Source of the DNA: Alphaproteobacteria bacterium
Lineage (GTDB): Bacteria; Pseudomonadota; Alphaproteobacteria; Bin95
Assembly (NCBI GenBank): GCA_030833925.1
Contig: JAURGE010000001.1
Coordinates: forward strand, 1 to 64,000
Direction of reading: 5' to 3'
DNA: 64,000 nucleotides
Shown here: one piece after another, positions 17,291 to 26,958 of the stretch
Layout: every line of letters begins with the position of its first letter
How positions within the stretch are numbered: position 1 is the first letter of the stretch
Made by a program: the position numbers and the translations under genes
Notes under the pieces: model-generated
The model's input: the letters and a program-made list of their open reading frames with translations, nothing else
What the model was told of the DNA's origin: nothing
The model's database searches: none

Positions 17291-18634
17291 TCATTTTTTA
17301 TCGTCAGTTCCATTTTTTGGGCTAAGGGCTCGAAGTATATCCTCGGCACGAAGCCAGCCTGCAGATCCTTTTGGCAGGTGATGCTGAGCGCGCTTTGCTT
17401 GAAATACTGCATTGTCCTTTTGGCCATTCAGTACCTCTGCCTCTGCAAGGGCAACTGAAGCCTCGCCAATATTGCCCTGTTTGCCATAACTGATACCAAG
17501 TTGCCGCCAAGCACTAGAATTACGAGGTTCCCGAAAGGTGACATCTTGGAGAATTTGGATTGCTTTTGCAGTATCTCCGCGACTTTCTAAAATTGCGTTT
17601 GCTGCCGGCAGCATTATTGCTGGGTCGCCCGGCCTAAGCTGGAGAGCAGTATTATAGGAGCTTTCAGCTTCGGCGCTGCGCCCGTTTTCCATCAACATTT
17701 GGCCTTTGAGTTCGTGCAGAAATGGATCGTTAGGGGAGCTCGCGATTAATCCGTCAATTAAGGGGATTGCTTGTCCAAGGTCCCCGCGCCGATAGTGGGC
17801 GATGGCACGTGCATATCGATCTATGGGCCCGGTATTCTGATAATTAGATAGTGTTTTGCTAGGTGGGTCTATAAAGGCAGCTAGTTTAGCTTGAATTCGT
17901 TTAAACCTTTCCAGATCGGTGGCGCTTCTCGTCGTCGATTTAAATTGACTACGTGACAGGAAGGCTTTGGCAGTTTCTAGTCTGTCTCTGCTCAGAGGGT
18001 GCGTACGTACATACGGGTCTTGGTAACGCGAAGAGAGCAGTTCCTGGTCAGAGAGCCGCTTAAGCATATCGACGATACCTTGAACGGATTGACCAGTTCC
18101 TTCTAGGTACCGGAAGGCAGCCTGATCCGCTGCGGACTCCTGGGTGCGGGTGTGTGCAAGAACTCCGCGAAGCGCGCTAGATTGACCTCCAGCCGTGACA
18201 GCAGCGCCCAGATCGGGTCGGCCAGAAGCAATTGCTGCTGCAACACCAAGGATTGCTGAAGCAATTGCTTGTGTTGATGCATTCTCAAGTGTCGAACCAA
18301 GTCGGGCTATATGACCTCCTGCGATATGCCCTATTTCGTGCGCAAGAACGCCAATCACTTCGTCAGGTGTTTCTGCTTTGCGCAAAAGACCGGTGTAAAC
18401 AAAAATGTTCATACCACCAGCCACGAAGGCATTAATATCTGGTTGGTTAATAAGGATTAAGCGCACATCGCCAGGGGCAATTCCTGCTGCTTGTAAAAGT
18501 GGCGTCATATAGCCTTGGATGATATCTTCTAATTCAGCGTCGCGGATAACAGCTGGCCCGGCGCTGGTGACGATTGGGGTTAGAGTTGCCCAAATCGCTA
18601 CTGCTACCACTGCAAGATGCTTAGAGAATTTCAT
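17291..18634 (-). CDS. BepA-like periplasmic M48 metalloprotease with TPR repeats
   Basis: An exported zinc protease of about 447 residues. The start chosen (ATG 18632-18634) gives the signal peptide MKFSKHLAVVAVAIWATLTPIVTSAG; the frame extends 7 codons upstream. The zinc site is HEIGH (99-103) and the third ligand lies in QESAADQAAFRYL. After ~residue 260 come TPR-type repeats (AIAHYRRGDLGQAIPLIDGL, AEAESSYNTALQLRPGDPA). This is the architecture of BepA/YfgC, which maintains outer-membrane protein assembly by acting with BAM. Transcribed away from the aminotransferase at 18762. Confidence 0.92.
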   Translation of the reverse strand: MKFSKHLAVVAVAIWATLTPIVTSAGPAVIRDAELEDIIQGYMTPLLQAAGIAPGDVRLILINQPDINAFVAGGMNIFVYTGLLRKAETPDEVIGVLAHEIGHIAGGHIARLGSTLENASTQAIASAILGVAAAIASGRPDLGAAVTAGGQSSALRGVLAHTRTQESAADQAAFRYLEGTGQSVQGIVDMLKRLSDQELLSSRYQDPYVRTHPLSRDRLETAKAFLSRSQFKSTTRSATDLERFKRIQAKLAAFIDPPSKTLSNYQNTGPIDRYARAIAHYRRGDLGQAIPLIDGLIASSPNDPFLHELKGQMLMENGRSAEAESSYNTALQLRPGDPAIMLPAANAILESRGDTAKAIQILQDVTFREPRNSSAWRQLGISYGKQGNIGEASVALAEAEVLNGQKDNAVFQAKRAQHHLPKGSAGWLRAEDILRALSPKNGTDDKK

Positions 18635-18761
18635 GAAGATCCAACCTCGGTGCATCGATACGAATGAACGTATGCGTGTGACTGGAAACCGTCAACGACA
18701 GCTATCTGCTTCCAAAATATCGGTATTGATCTCCAATTTTGGAAATTAAGGGTTAAGAGTT

Positions 18762-19904
18762 ATGGCATTAAAGCAAGCTCAGCGCGGAAACGTTTCCTCT
18801 TTTCTTGTGATGGACGTAATGCGTGCCGCAGCAGAAATTGAAGCTACTGGGAAGGGGGTTTTGCATTTAGAAGTCGGTCAGCCTGGGTTTCAGGCGCCAA
18901 AAGGGGCACGCCTCGCAGCCGCTCGCGCGCTTGAAGAAGATACTCTGGGTTATACCGATGCCGTAGGCCGTCCAGCCTTGCGAGCTCGAATAGCCGAACA
19001 ATACAGTGAAGCTTATGCAGTCGATGTGACCCCGGAACGCATTTCAGTCACTACTGGGTCTTCCGCTGGTTTCCTTCTTGCTTTTCTTGCCTGCTTTGAG
19101 GCAGGCGATCGCGTTGCTCTCGCTGATCCCAGTTATCCTTGCTACCGAAACATTTTGAAGGCGCTAGACATCGAGACAGTACCTATCCCAGTAGGTCCAG
19201 AGACGCGGTATCAACCAACACCAGAGCATCTGGAGGCTTTAGGCGAGATAGATGGCGTTGTTGTGGCCAGTCCATCTAATCCAACAGGGGCCATGTTTGC
19301 CCCAGGCGAGCTTGGGCGTTTGGCAAGGTGGTGCCACTCAAAAGGGGTGCGCCTGATTTCCGATGAAATATACCACGGATTAACTTACGAGCAGACGGCA
19401 GAAACCGCTGCAAATTCTTCTTCCGCCATCGTTATAAATAGTTTTTCCAAATACTATGCGATGACAGGGTGGCGGATTGGTTGGATGGTCCTGCCTGAAG
19501 ACTTGATTGAGCCCATAAACAAGCTGGCACAGAACTTTTTTATTTCGCCTCCTGCAATATCGCAGGTTGCCGCTCTGGCCTCCTTCGATTGCAGGGAAGA
19601 GCTTGAGGCCAATAAATCTATATATGCTCGTAACCGAAAGGTGCTTCTCGAGGCTTTAACGGATCGCGGTCTTCAACCAGCAGCCCCGCCTGATGGAGCT
19701 TTCTACATATACGTAGATGCTTCACCACTTTCCAATGACTCACTTTCATTATGTAAATCCATGCTCGATGAAATCGGGGTTGCTGCAACATCTGGCCTTG
19801 ATTTCCAGCCCATTAATGGAAATCGATACATTCGTTTTAGTTTCTGTGCCTCGGAAAGTGATGTCGCGGAAGCAGCGCGCCGCATTCGGACTTGGCGGAC
19901 CTGA
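18762..19904 (+). CDS. Class I/II aminotransferase (aspartate aminotransferase-like)
   Basis: A 380-residue fold-type-I PLP enzyme. Visible residues: LEVGQPGFQAPKGA near 36, YTDAVGRPALRARIA, Asn173 (SPSNPTG), Asp201 and Tyr204 (ISDEIYHGL), Lys230 (NSFSKYYAMTGWRIGW) and the substrate-carboxylate Arg near the C-terminus (YIRFSFC). Specificity for Asp, Ala or aromatic acids cannot be told. It is separated by 178 nt and a possible terminator from the sarcosine oxidase operon. Confidence 0.92.
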   Translation: MALKQAQRGNVSSFLVMDVMRAAAEIEATGKGVLHLEVGQPGFQAPKGARLAAARALEEDTLGYTDAVGRPALRARIAEQYSEAYAVDVTPERISVTTGSSAGFLLAFLACFEAGDRVALADPSYPCYRNILKALDIETVPIPVGPETRYQPTPEHLEALGEIDGVVVASPSNPTGAMFAPGELGRLARWCHSKGVRLISDEIYHGLTYEQTAETAANSSSAIVINSFSKYYAMTGWRIGWMVLPEDLIEPINKLAQNFFISPPAISQVAALASFDCREELEANKSIYARNRKVLLEALTDRGLQPAAPPDGAFYIYVDASPLSNDSLSLCKSMLDEIGVAATSGLDFQPINGNRYIRFSFCASESDVAEAARRIRTWRT

Positions 19905-19919
19905 TTGTTGCATCATTGC

Positions 19920-19948
19920 AGACAAATAATGCCAACCTAAATTTGTCT
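19920..19948 (+). terminator. Possible terminator hairpin after the aminotransferase gene
   Basis: AGACAAAT (19920-19927) and ATTTGTCT (19941-19948) form a perfect 8-bp stem with a 13-nt loop, 15 nt after the aminotransferase stop. The stem is AT-rich and the following TCTTAC is only partly T-rich, so it is a weak intrinsic terminator at best. Confidence 0.35.
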
Positions 19949-20082
19949 TCTTACAAAAACTGATAGGAAGTCCAGTTATTCTAATTCATCATCAAGGACC
20001 TTCGGTCATTGGCGTTTTCAATCCTTACTGACCCGGATATCTTGTTTACGACGATTAGAATCCACCAGGGAGCAAAGCAATT

Positions 20083-21234
20083 ATGGGGCCGTTAGAAGGT
20101 GTTAAAGTAGTTGAATTAGCCGGTATTGGACCAGGTCCCCACTGCTGTATGTTATTGGCAGATATGGGGGCGGATGTAATCCGAGTAGATCGGTCCGCTA
20201 ATGTGGGTCGCACTGGAGCCATACCAGACAAGTTCAATAATTTGACCCGTGGCCGGCCTAATCTTGCGGTGGACTTAAAGAATCCCGAAGGCGTCGAAAC
20301 AGTTTTAAAGCTTTGTGAAGAGGCCGACATTCTAATTGAAGGTTTTCGTCCTGGGGTATTAGAGCGCTTGGGCATTGGCCCGAAGGTGCTTCACGAGCGC
20401 AACCCGAAGTTGATCGTTGGCCGTATGACTGGGTGGGGACAGTCAGGGCCCATCGCCCATACCGCTGGTCATGATATCAACTACATCTCGTTGTCTGGTG
20501 CACTTTCCTGTATTGGCCCTGTCGACGGAGCCCCAACGCCACCTTTAAATCTTGTTGGTGACTTTGGCGGAGGATCATTGTACCTCGCGATGGGCGTGCT
20601 TGCGGCTTACATTTCGGCGCAAAAAACGGGTAAGGGCCAAGTGGTCGACACCTCTATGGTTGAGGGCTCAGCCTCGCTTTTAGCAGCAATGTTTGGCGCT
20701 CTTGCAGCTGGGACATGGAAAGAAGACAAGCGTGGCTATAACCGTCTTGATGGCGGCGCTCATTATTACGGTGTCTTTGAAACTAAGGATGGACGTCATG
20801 TTTCGATTGGTTCAATCGAACCTCAGTTCTATGCGCTATTGAAGGAAAAAACAGGCCTATCCGACAGCGATCTCTATCCTCAGGGTGACCGTGATCATTG
20901 GCCTGATAATCGCGCAAAACTTGCGGAAGTTTTCAAGACTAAAACCCGGCAAGAATGGGTTGATCTTATGGAAGACTCAGATGTCTGTTTCGGCTCGGTG
21001 CTTACGATGTCTGAAGCAATGGAACACCATCATAACGTTGCGCGCGAAACCTTCGTCGAGGTGGATGGTTATAAGCAACCAGCTCCGGCCCCTCGCTTCT
21101 CGGGCACTCCGACGAAAGTTAGAATGGGGGCTTCTTCAGCTGGACAGCATACGCGTGAAACATTGAAGGCGTGGGGTTTTTCCTCTGATGAGGTTTCGCG
21201 CCTTGAAGTATCAGGTGCGGTGAAGCAGGCCTAA
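20083..21234 (+). CDS. CaiB/BaiF family protein, alpha-methylacyl-CoA racemase-like
   Basis: A 383-residue class III CoA-transferase-fold protein. The start GPLEGVKVVELAGIGPGPHCCMLLADMGADVI (in parts) and DLKNPEG are family hallmarks. His130 (AGHDINY) and Asp160 (VGDFGGG) match, with the same spacing of 30, the catalytic pair of alpha-methylacyl-CoA racemase; this argues for a racemase of 2-methyl-branched acyl-CoAs rather than a CoA-transferase. The stop is only 2 nt before the TTG start of soxB, so it is likely co-translated with the sarcosine oxidase genes, an unexpected pairing. Confidence 0.88.
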   Translation: MGPLEGVKVVELAGIGPGPHCCMLLADMGADVIRVDRSANVGRTGAIPDKFNNLTRGRPNLAVDLKNPEGVETVLKLCEEADILIEGFRPGVLERLGIGPKVLHERNPKLIVGRMTGWGQSGPIAHTAGHDINYISLSGALSCIGPVDGAPTPPLNLVGDFGGGSLYLAMGVLAAYISAQKTGKGQVVDTSMVEGSASLLAAMFGALAAGTWKEDKRGYNRLDGGAHYYGVFETKDGRHVSIGSIEPQFYALLKEKTGLSDSDLYPQGDRDHWPDNRAKLAEVFKTKTRQEWVDLMEDSDVCFGSVLTMSEAMEHHHNVARETFVEVDGYKQPAPAPRFSGTPTKVRMGASSAGQHTRETLKAWGFSSDEVSRLEVSGAVKQA

Positions 21235-21236
21235 CC

Positions 21237-22508
21237 TTGGTTCGCGAACGTTATTCATTTCTGGCGCTAGCTAAGCATGCGCTCACGGGCCATAAAAATT
21301 GGCAACCCGCGATTCGGCATCCTGAACCTAAATCGAATTATGATGTCATTGTAATAGGGGGTGGAGGGCATGGGCTGGCCACTGCTTATTATCTAGCAAA
21401 GCTGCATGGAATTAACAAAGTAGCATTGCTTGAGCGTGGTTGGATTGGCGGAGGAAATACAGGCCGCAATACCACTATTGTCCGCTCCAATTATTTACTG
21501 GAGGAAAATGCCAACTTCTATGAACATTCGTTGAAACTTTGGGAAGGATTATCGAGCGATCTCAATTTCAATGTGATGTTCAGCCAACGAAGTGTCATCA
21601 ACACATGTCATACGCCCGCTGAACTCGAAGGCACGATGCGTCGCTACAATGCCATGCGACTGAATGGAATTGACGCGGAGTTCCTCACAGCCGCTGAGCT
21701 TAAACGGCGCGTTCCATCTATCAATCTTGGGCAAGATGGTTCGCTCCGGTGGCCGATCCTGGCGGCTTTATCACAGCCACGCGGTGGTGTTGCACGCCAC
21801 GACGCTGTTGCCTGGGGATTTGCGCGCGGAGCGGATGCTTTGGGTGTAGATATCATTCAAAATTGTGAGGTGACAGGGTTTCGGCGCGCTGCTGATGGAC
21901 GCGTGATTGGAGTGGAAACAAATAGAGGACCAATTGCTGCATCAAAGGTCGGTGTAGCCGTTGCTGGGCATTCGGGTCACGTAATGGCAATGGCTGGTAT
22001 TACTTTACCGATCGAGAGTCATTTACTGCAGGCTTTCGTGTCCGAACCAGTAAAACCCTTTCTTGACGTTGTCATATCTACTGGTGCGCTCCACTTTTAT
22101 ATTTCTCAAACTGATAAGGGCGAAGTCTTACTTGGTGGTGGGCTGGATGGCTACAATTCCTACGGGCAGCGCGGAACTATACCGAACATCCAAGAAGTGA
22201 CCTCAGCGGCGACCGAGATGTTCCCTAACATCAGCCGCCTTAAGTGGATGCGACAATGGGCTGGCATCATGGATATGACCATGGATGGCAGCCCTATTAT
22301 CGGTAAAACCCCAATTCCTGGTCTCTTCTTTGATGGCGGATGGTGCTATGGAGGCTTCAAAGCAATACCTGGATCGGGATGGTGCTTCGCGCACACTATC
22401 GCAAATGGCGAACCTCACCCTTTGAATGCTTCATTTACGCTAGAGCGTTTTGGCCGATCCGCCGTTATTGACGAAAAGGGCGCCGGCCCATTTCCAAAGG
22501 CCCATTAG
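21237..22508 (+). CDS. soxB: Heterotetrameric sarcosine oxidase, beta subunit
   Basis: Catalytic flavoprotein subunit that oxidises sarcosine (N-methylglycine) to glycine, passing the one-carbon unit to tetrahydrofolate in the alpha subunit. RYSFLALAKHALTGHKNWQPA and PEPKSNYDVIVIGGGGHGLATAYYLAK are near-identical to the family start, supporting the TTG start at 21237. GRNTTIVRSNYL and the ARHDAVAWGFARGADALGVDI region follow; His188 of ARHD lies where the covalent FMN-binding histidine of studied enzymes is expected (from memory). 423 residues, slightly over the usual ~410. Confidence 0.95.
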   Translation: MVRERYSFLALAKHALTGHKNWQPAIRHPEPKSNYDVIVIGGGGHGLATAYYLAKLHGINKVALLERGWIGGGNTGRNTTIVRSNYLLEENANFYEHSLKLWEGLSSDLNFNVMFSQRSVINTCHTPAELEGTMRRYNAMRLNGIDAEFLTAAELKRRVPSINLGQDGSLRWPILAALSQPRGGVARHDAVAWGFARGADALGVDIIQNCEVTGFRRAADGRVIGVETNRGPIAASKVGVAVAGHSGHVMAMAGITLPIESHLLQAFVSEPVKPFLDVVISTGALHFYISQTDKGEVLLGGGLDGYNSYGQRGTIPNIQEVTSAATEMFPNISRLKWMRQWAGIMDMTMDGSPIIGKTPIPGLFFDGGWCYGGFKAIPGSGWCFAHTIANGEPHPLNASFTLERFGRSAVIDEKGAGPFPKAH

Positions 22509-22510
22509 CG

Positions 22511-22777
22511 ATGCTTTTGATCCCTTGCCCCCATTGCGGCCCCAGGCCTGAAACAGAATTTGTTTATGGCGGAGACGCACGTGTAAAGCGCCCTGATCCA
22601 GAAAATTCAACCGACGAGCAGTGGACATCATACATCTATGCTCGGGACAACCCAAAAGGACAGCACCAAGAACTTTGGCTGCATAACGCGGGCTGTCATC
22701 TATGGTTGATTGTGGAGCGAGATACCGTCTCTCACGCCATTGGGTCCGTTAGAGCCGTTCGAGAGGGTCAGCAATGA
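22511..22777 (+). CDS. soxD: Heterotetrameric sarcosine oxidase, delta subunit
   Basis: Small zinc-binding subunit, 88 residues. CPHCGPR at 6-12 and HNAGCHLWLIVERDT near 57-71 provide the zinc ligands. Starts 2 nt after soxB and its stop overlaps soxA by 4 nt (ATGA). Order B-D-A-G is the standard one for this enzyme. Confidence 0.96.
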   Translation: MLLIPCPHCGPRPETEFVYGGDARVKRPDPENSTDEQWTSYIYARDNPKGQHQELWLHNAGCHLWLIVERDTVSHAIGSVRAVREGQQ

Positions 22778-25716
22778 CAACCTCTCAACCAAATCGCACA
22801 ACGTTAGGCGGGCGATTAATCGACCGCACTCAGATCAAAAACTTTCAGTTTGACGGAAGGTCTATACCTTTCCACCCAGGGGATAGTATTGCCTCTGCTC
22901 TGCTTGCCTCTGGCAGATCGGTGGTCGGTCGAAGTTTTAAACTTCATCGTCCGCGAGGCGTCTACGCTCTAGGCGCAGATGAGCCAAATGCCCTCGTAAC
23001 GACAGGCTCTGGCCCTACGCTTACTCCAAATCAGCGCGCCACTATAATACCAGTTGAGGCAGGAATGCGTGTCGCCGGGCAGAACGCCTGGCCAAATGTT
23101 CAAGTTGATTTATTCGGATTACTTGACCGTGTTAGGCCTCTTCTACCTGCGGGGTTTTATTATAAAACCTTTATGTGGCCCCCTTCACAGTGGCTTCGCT
23201 ATGAACGTCAGATCCGGAAAATGGCAGGCCTTGGCCCCCCACCCACGGAGGCAGATTCTGCCAAATATGCTCACCGAAATGCACATGCCGATGTTTTGAT
23301 AGCTGGTGGTGGTCCTGCTGGCTTGTCTGCTGCACTTGCTGCAGGCGAGGCTGGGCAAGACGTTATTTTAGCCGCAAGTGGCCAAGCGCTTGGCGGTGGG
23401 CTTTTGAACCAATATCACCAGGCGCAGGATGCCTGGCTGGCAGAGACAATCACAAAACTCAAAGCCCTCCCAAATGTTCGTATTATGACAATGACCACGG
23501 TCGTTGGTGCTTATGAACATAATTTGTTCACGCTTTCAGAACGCGTTGTCATGCGGGATGGGAGGATGGAGGGACAGCCAGAAGAGCGGTTTTGGCAAGT
23601 AAGATCGCAACGTCTAATCATTGCAACTGGCGGCATCGAAAGGCCTCTTCTTTTTGGCGACAATGACCGTCCAGGAGTGATGTTAGCAGGTGCGGCTAGT
23701 GGGTACATTTGGCGCTTCGGCGTATTGGCCGGCAGGTCACCCATAATAGCGGGTGCCGACGATCGAATTTATAAAATTGCCAGAGATTTTATCGATGCTG
23801 GAGCAAATGTTCGCGCTGTTATAGATCTTCGTGATGATCCTGGAGCCATGGCTGACCTCCTAGCGGCAGACGGTGTGCGTGTGGAACGAGGTGCCATGAT
23901 CGTTCGTGCTCATGGCCGCCACAAAGTTAGGGCCGCTGAAGTATGGCGCATTTCTGAAGCAAAACCACGCCTGCTGGAACTGATTTCAGCGGACGCGATC
24001 CTTACGACAGGCGGGTTTGGCCCAGCTTTACAGCTTCATGCTCAGGCGCGGGGTAAACTGAGTTGGGATTCAGGTTTGAGAGCCTTTGTTCCAGCTGATA
24101 ATCCAGACGGCAATGTCTCAATCGGTGGGGCTAGAGGTTCATTTAATTTTGAGTTGGCGATTTCTGAGGGAGCTAATGCTGGGCGTGATGAACCGCTTCC
24201 CACTCTGTGTTCCCAACAAGCCCCAAGTGTCCATGCTCCTTGGGATTTACCGCGGCTTTCAAAAAGGCCGCGGTTTGTTGATTTTCAGAATGATGTTGCT
24301 GACAAAGATATTGAGCTTGCCGCGCGCGAAGGATACCGCTCAATAGAACATGTGAAGCGCTACACCACATTAGGTATGGGTACTGATCAAGGCAGAGCAG
24401 CAGGTCCCATGGGCCTTGCGTTGCTTGCCGCCGCTATTGGGCAGGAAATTACAAAAACAGGAGTTACAACGTTTCGTCCTCCGACTACGCCAGTTACCTT
24501 TGGTGCTGTCGCTGGTGCCACAAAGGGCGAGCTGGGACATGCTATTCGAAGGACAGCAGCTGACGGTTGGCATGCAGCTCAGGGTGCATCTTTCATTGAT
24601 GCGGGACTCTGGCGGCGACCCAGGTTCTACAAGGCCAATGGAGCTACTGTTGGTGAAGCCTATCGTGCTGAAGCAAAGGCTGTTCGTGAGAAGGGTGGTA
24701 TGATTGATGTATCAACTCTTGGAAAAATAGATGTCCAGGGTCCAGATGCAGGTATTTTTTTAGATAAGCTCTACACAAATCGTATTTCGAACCTTCGCCT
24801 GGGTCGCGGACGTTATGGCCTTATGCTCCGGGAAGATGGGCGTATCTTCGATGATGGTGTGGTTTTTCGGACTGGTGAAGACCGCTTCCACCTAAGCTGC
24901 ACTACTGGAGGCGCCAGTGCGGTGTATCAGCATATTGAGTACGCACTTCAAGTTTTGTGGCCAAGCCTGGAAGTATATGTGACGCCAGTAACAGAAGAAT
25001 GGTTTGCTGTTGCTGTTTCTGGGCCACGTGCACGTGATCTGCTTACCGCTCTTTTACCTGGCCTTGATGTCACCAATAGCGCTCTTCCACTCATGGGTAT
25101 GCTCGAGACTACTCTGTTTGACCAGCGATTGTTGGTCATGCGCATTAGCTATTCCGGAGAGTTATCATACGAAATAAACATTAGTGCTGATTGGGGTGCA
25201 GCCCTTTGGCGCCGGTTATCAGAACTTGCCTCCGATCTAGAGATCATTGCTTATGGGACAGAAGCGATGGGGGCGCTTCGGATTGAAAAAGGTCACATCA
25301 CCCATGCGGAGGCTGATGGCCGTACTACCCCGGATGATGTTGGTCTAGGAAGCTTGGTTGACAAAAAGAAGGACGCAATTGGGGTAAGGTCTCTTAGCCT
25401 TCCAGTTTTTTCTGAGGCTGGGCGGAAGCAGCTTGTCGGTCTGGTTGTGGATGATGGTGCGGCGACGTTGCCGATAGGGGCTCAGATCACTGTTGATGAT
25501 CAGGGCGCAACTCCTAGACCGTCCTTGGGCCATGTGACTTCGTGGGCTTATTCTTCAGAGCTGCAACGCACGATAGCCCTAGCTTTGATCAAAGATGGAA
25601 AAAGGCTGATTGGCGAGAGGATCTTTATCGTTTCCCCAGTGATGGGTGAAAGTGTTGCCGGTAAAGTGGTGGATCCCGTCTTTATAGACAAAGAAGGGTC
25701 AAGACTTCGTGCCTGA
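22774..25716 (+). CDS. soxA: Heterotetrameric sarcosine oxidase, alpha subunit
   Basis: A 980-residue subunit. N-terminus: ferredoxin-like region (FQFDGRSIPFHPGDSIASALLASG, SFKLHRPRGVYALG). From ~residue 165: an NAD/FAD Rossmann domain (DVLIAGGGPAGLSAALAAGEAG; second at ~330). From ~615: the aminomethyltransferase (GcvT-like) domain that binds tetrahydrofolate (RRPRFYKANG, IDVSTLGKIDVQGPDAGIFLDKLYTN). It accepts the iminium intermediate and yields 5,10-methylene-THF. All domains are intact and length is normal. Confidence 0.96.
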   Translation: MTTSQPNRTTLGGRLIDRTQIKNFQFDGRSIPFHPGDSIASALLASGRSVVGRSFKLHRPRGVYALGADEPNALVTTGSGPTLTPNQRATIIPVEAGMRVAGQNAWPNVQVDLFGLLDRVRPLLPAGFYYKTFMWPPSQWLRYERQIRKMAGLGPPPTEADSAKYAHRNAHADVLIAGGGPAGLSAALAAGEAGQDVILAASGQALGGGLLNQYHQAQDAWLAETITKLKALPNVRIMTMTTVVGAYEHNLFTLSERVVMRDGRMEGQPEERFWQVRSQRLIIATGGIERPLLFGDNDRPGVMLAGAASGYIWRFGVLAGRSPIIAGADDRIYKIARDFIDAGANVRAVIDLRDDPGAMADLLAADGVRVERGAMIVRAHGRHKVRAAEVWRISEAKPRLLELISADAILTTGGFGPALQLHAQARGKLSWDSGLRAFVPADNPDGNVSIGGARGSFNFELAISEGANAGRDEPLPTLCSQQAPSVHAPWDLPRLSKRPRFVDFQNDVADKDIELAAREGYRSIEHVKRYTTLGMGTDQGRAAGPMGLALLAAAIGQEITKTGVTTFRPPTTPVTFGAVAGATKGELGHAIRRTAADGWHAAQGASFIDAGLWRRPRFYKANGATVGEAYRAEAKAVREKGGMIDVSTLGKIDVQGPDAGIFLDKLYTNRISNLRLGRGRYGLMLREDGRIFDDGVVFRTGEDRFHLSCTTGGASAVYQHIEYALQVLWPSLEVYVTPVTEEWFAVAVSGPRARDLLTALLPGLDVTNSALPLMGMLETTLFDQRLLVMRISYSGELSYEINISADWGAALWRRLSELASDLEIIAYGTEAMGALRIEKGHITHAEADGRTTPDDVGLGSLVDKKKDAIGVRSLSLPVFSEAGRKQLVGLVVDDGAATLPIGAQITVDDQGATPRPSLGHVTSWAYSSELQRTIALALIKDGKRLIGERIFIVSPVMGESVAGKVVDPVFIDKEGSRLRA

Positions 25717-26287
25717 TGTAACGAGAGATCAAACAGCCGCCGGCCTTGGTTTGGTAGACCCAGGGGGGGCATTAGTTGCGTACGCTAACCCACCAGCAGG
25801 GCAGGCGGTTATTCGAGGTAGGGCTAATGATGCTCATTTTACGGAAGCTTCAACTCAGGCTCTCGGGATAGCTCTACCAGTCGACTCAAAAACGACAGCC
25901 GACGCAGCAGAGCTCACGATTTTCCGTCTTGGCTATGACCAATGGCTTGCAGTTCATGAAGTCAATCGAGACTTTGGACAACAGCTCGAAAAAATTGATT
26001 CCCTCCGCGCTATTGATGTTGGTTCTGCGCGGACGAGGATCTCTCTTAGAGGGGAAGCTGTTCGTGACTTGCTGGCTGTGGGAGTGAAGATTGACCTTAG
26101 GCCAAAAAGTTTCCCTGTTGGCACCTTTGCGCAAACTCCGGCAGGAAATGCTAACACCATCATTCATGCCTCTGCGATTGATAGATTTGACGTCTATGTC
26201 AGCCGCAGTTTTGCTTCCTCATGGAGAGTTTGGCTAGAGCACGCTGGACAAGAATTTGGATTAAACCTTGCGAAAGTAGAGAGATGA
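25709..26287 (+). CDS. soxG: Heterotetrameric sarcosine oxidase, gamma subunit
   Basis: A 192-residue protein of the SoxG/GcvT-C-like family, the least conserved subunit. Recognisable are RLGYDQWLAVHE, DVGSARTRISLRGEAVRDLLAVGVKIDL (in parts) and FDVYVSRSFASSWRVWLEHAGQEFG. The start codon is GTG at 25709-25711, overlapping soxA by 8 nt. Its TGA overlaps the following cupin gene by ATGA. Confidence 0.9.
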   Translation: MPDVTRDQTAAGLGLVDPGGALVAYANPPAGQAVIRGRANDAHFTEASTQALGIALPVDSKTTADAAELTIFRLGYDQWLAVHEVNRDFGQQLEKIDSLRAIDVGSARTRISLRGEAVRDLLAVGVKIDLRPKSFPVGTFAQTPAGNANTIIHASAIDRFDVYVSRSFASSWRVWLEHAGQEFGLNLAKVER

Positions 26288-26955
26288 CAGCTCTTGAACT
26301 CCGTTTTTACCGTGATCAATTCCAGCCAAATGCTGAAATTGTGAGGCCTCTAAAGGCAGCGCATAGAATCGTTTATGTTTTCGAGGGAAGCGTTAGAGCT
26401 CTCGGCGACAAGCCTTTAGAAGCCGACTCTGGTCTATATTCAAAGGCTGCTATGTCGATAATTTCGGGATCAGATGGTGCAGAAATCTGGCGCTGGGAAA
26501 TTGCTAATAAAGATGCGGAAGAGGGCCTTGTGGAAGGTCATGGCGTAGTCTCGAAGTTGCTTCTTTCTGGCCCTCTTGCGACGGTCGAGACAGAAAACAA
26601 CGAAGGCTGGCTGATGCGGCTGGATAGTGTAGCCTTTCCTGCTGGTGGATGTGCGTTCACCCACACACATCGTGGCCCAGGAATTCGTTCTCTTGTGGCA
26701 GGTTCTATCAGAATAGATGCTGACAGCACATCGCATAGTTATGGCGTTGGAGAACCGTGGTTTGAGAGCGGCCCAGATCCGGTCTTTGCTCAAGCAGGAA
26801 ATCATCCAACGCGTTTTGTGCGGGGATCGGTTTTACCAGAGCGGCTTCTTGGTAAATCATCTATTCGGTACGAGAACCCAGAAGACTTAGATAAGCCTAA
26901 GGATCAGATGTATAGAAGTTATTTAGACACCGTGATTGGAAAACCAACTCGCTAG
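26284..26955 (+). CDS. Cupin-fold protein of unknown function in the sarcosine oxidase operon
   Basis: A 223-residue protein with two cupin-like halves. The first (RIVYVFEGSVRALGDKPLEADSGLYSKAAMSIISG) lacks clear metal ligands. The second has AFTHTHRGPGIRSLVAGSIRIDA, with the HxH metal motif, and a later GEPWFESGPDPVFAQAGN. The frame is open 21 codons upstream, but ATG 26284-26286, overlapping the soxG stop, is the likely start. The reaction is unknown; position suggests a role with N-methylated glycine or folate products, though this is inference. Confidence 0.75.
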   Translation: MTALELRFYRDQFQPNAEIVRPLKAAHRIVYVFEGSVRALGDKPLEADSGLYSKAAMSIISGSDGAEIWRWEIANKDAEEGLVEGHGVVSKLLLSGPLATVETENNEGWLMRLDSVAFPAGGCAFTHTHRGPGIRSLVAGSIRIDADSTSHSYGVGEPWFESGPDPVFAQAGNHPTRFVRGSVLPERLLGKSSIRYENPEDLDKPKDQMYRSYLDTVIGKPTR

Positions 26956-26958
26956 AAG

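Noticed and set aside
20083-26955. soxABDG as sulfur-oxidation genes
   Set aside because: Motifs are those of sarcosine oxidase (GGGGHGLATAYYLAK, CPHCGPR, GcvT-like domain), not of thiosulfate-oxidising Sox proteins.
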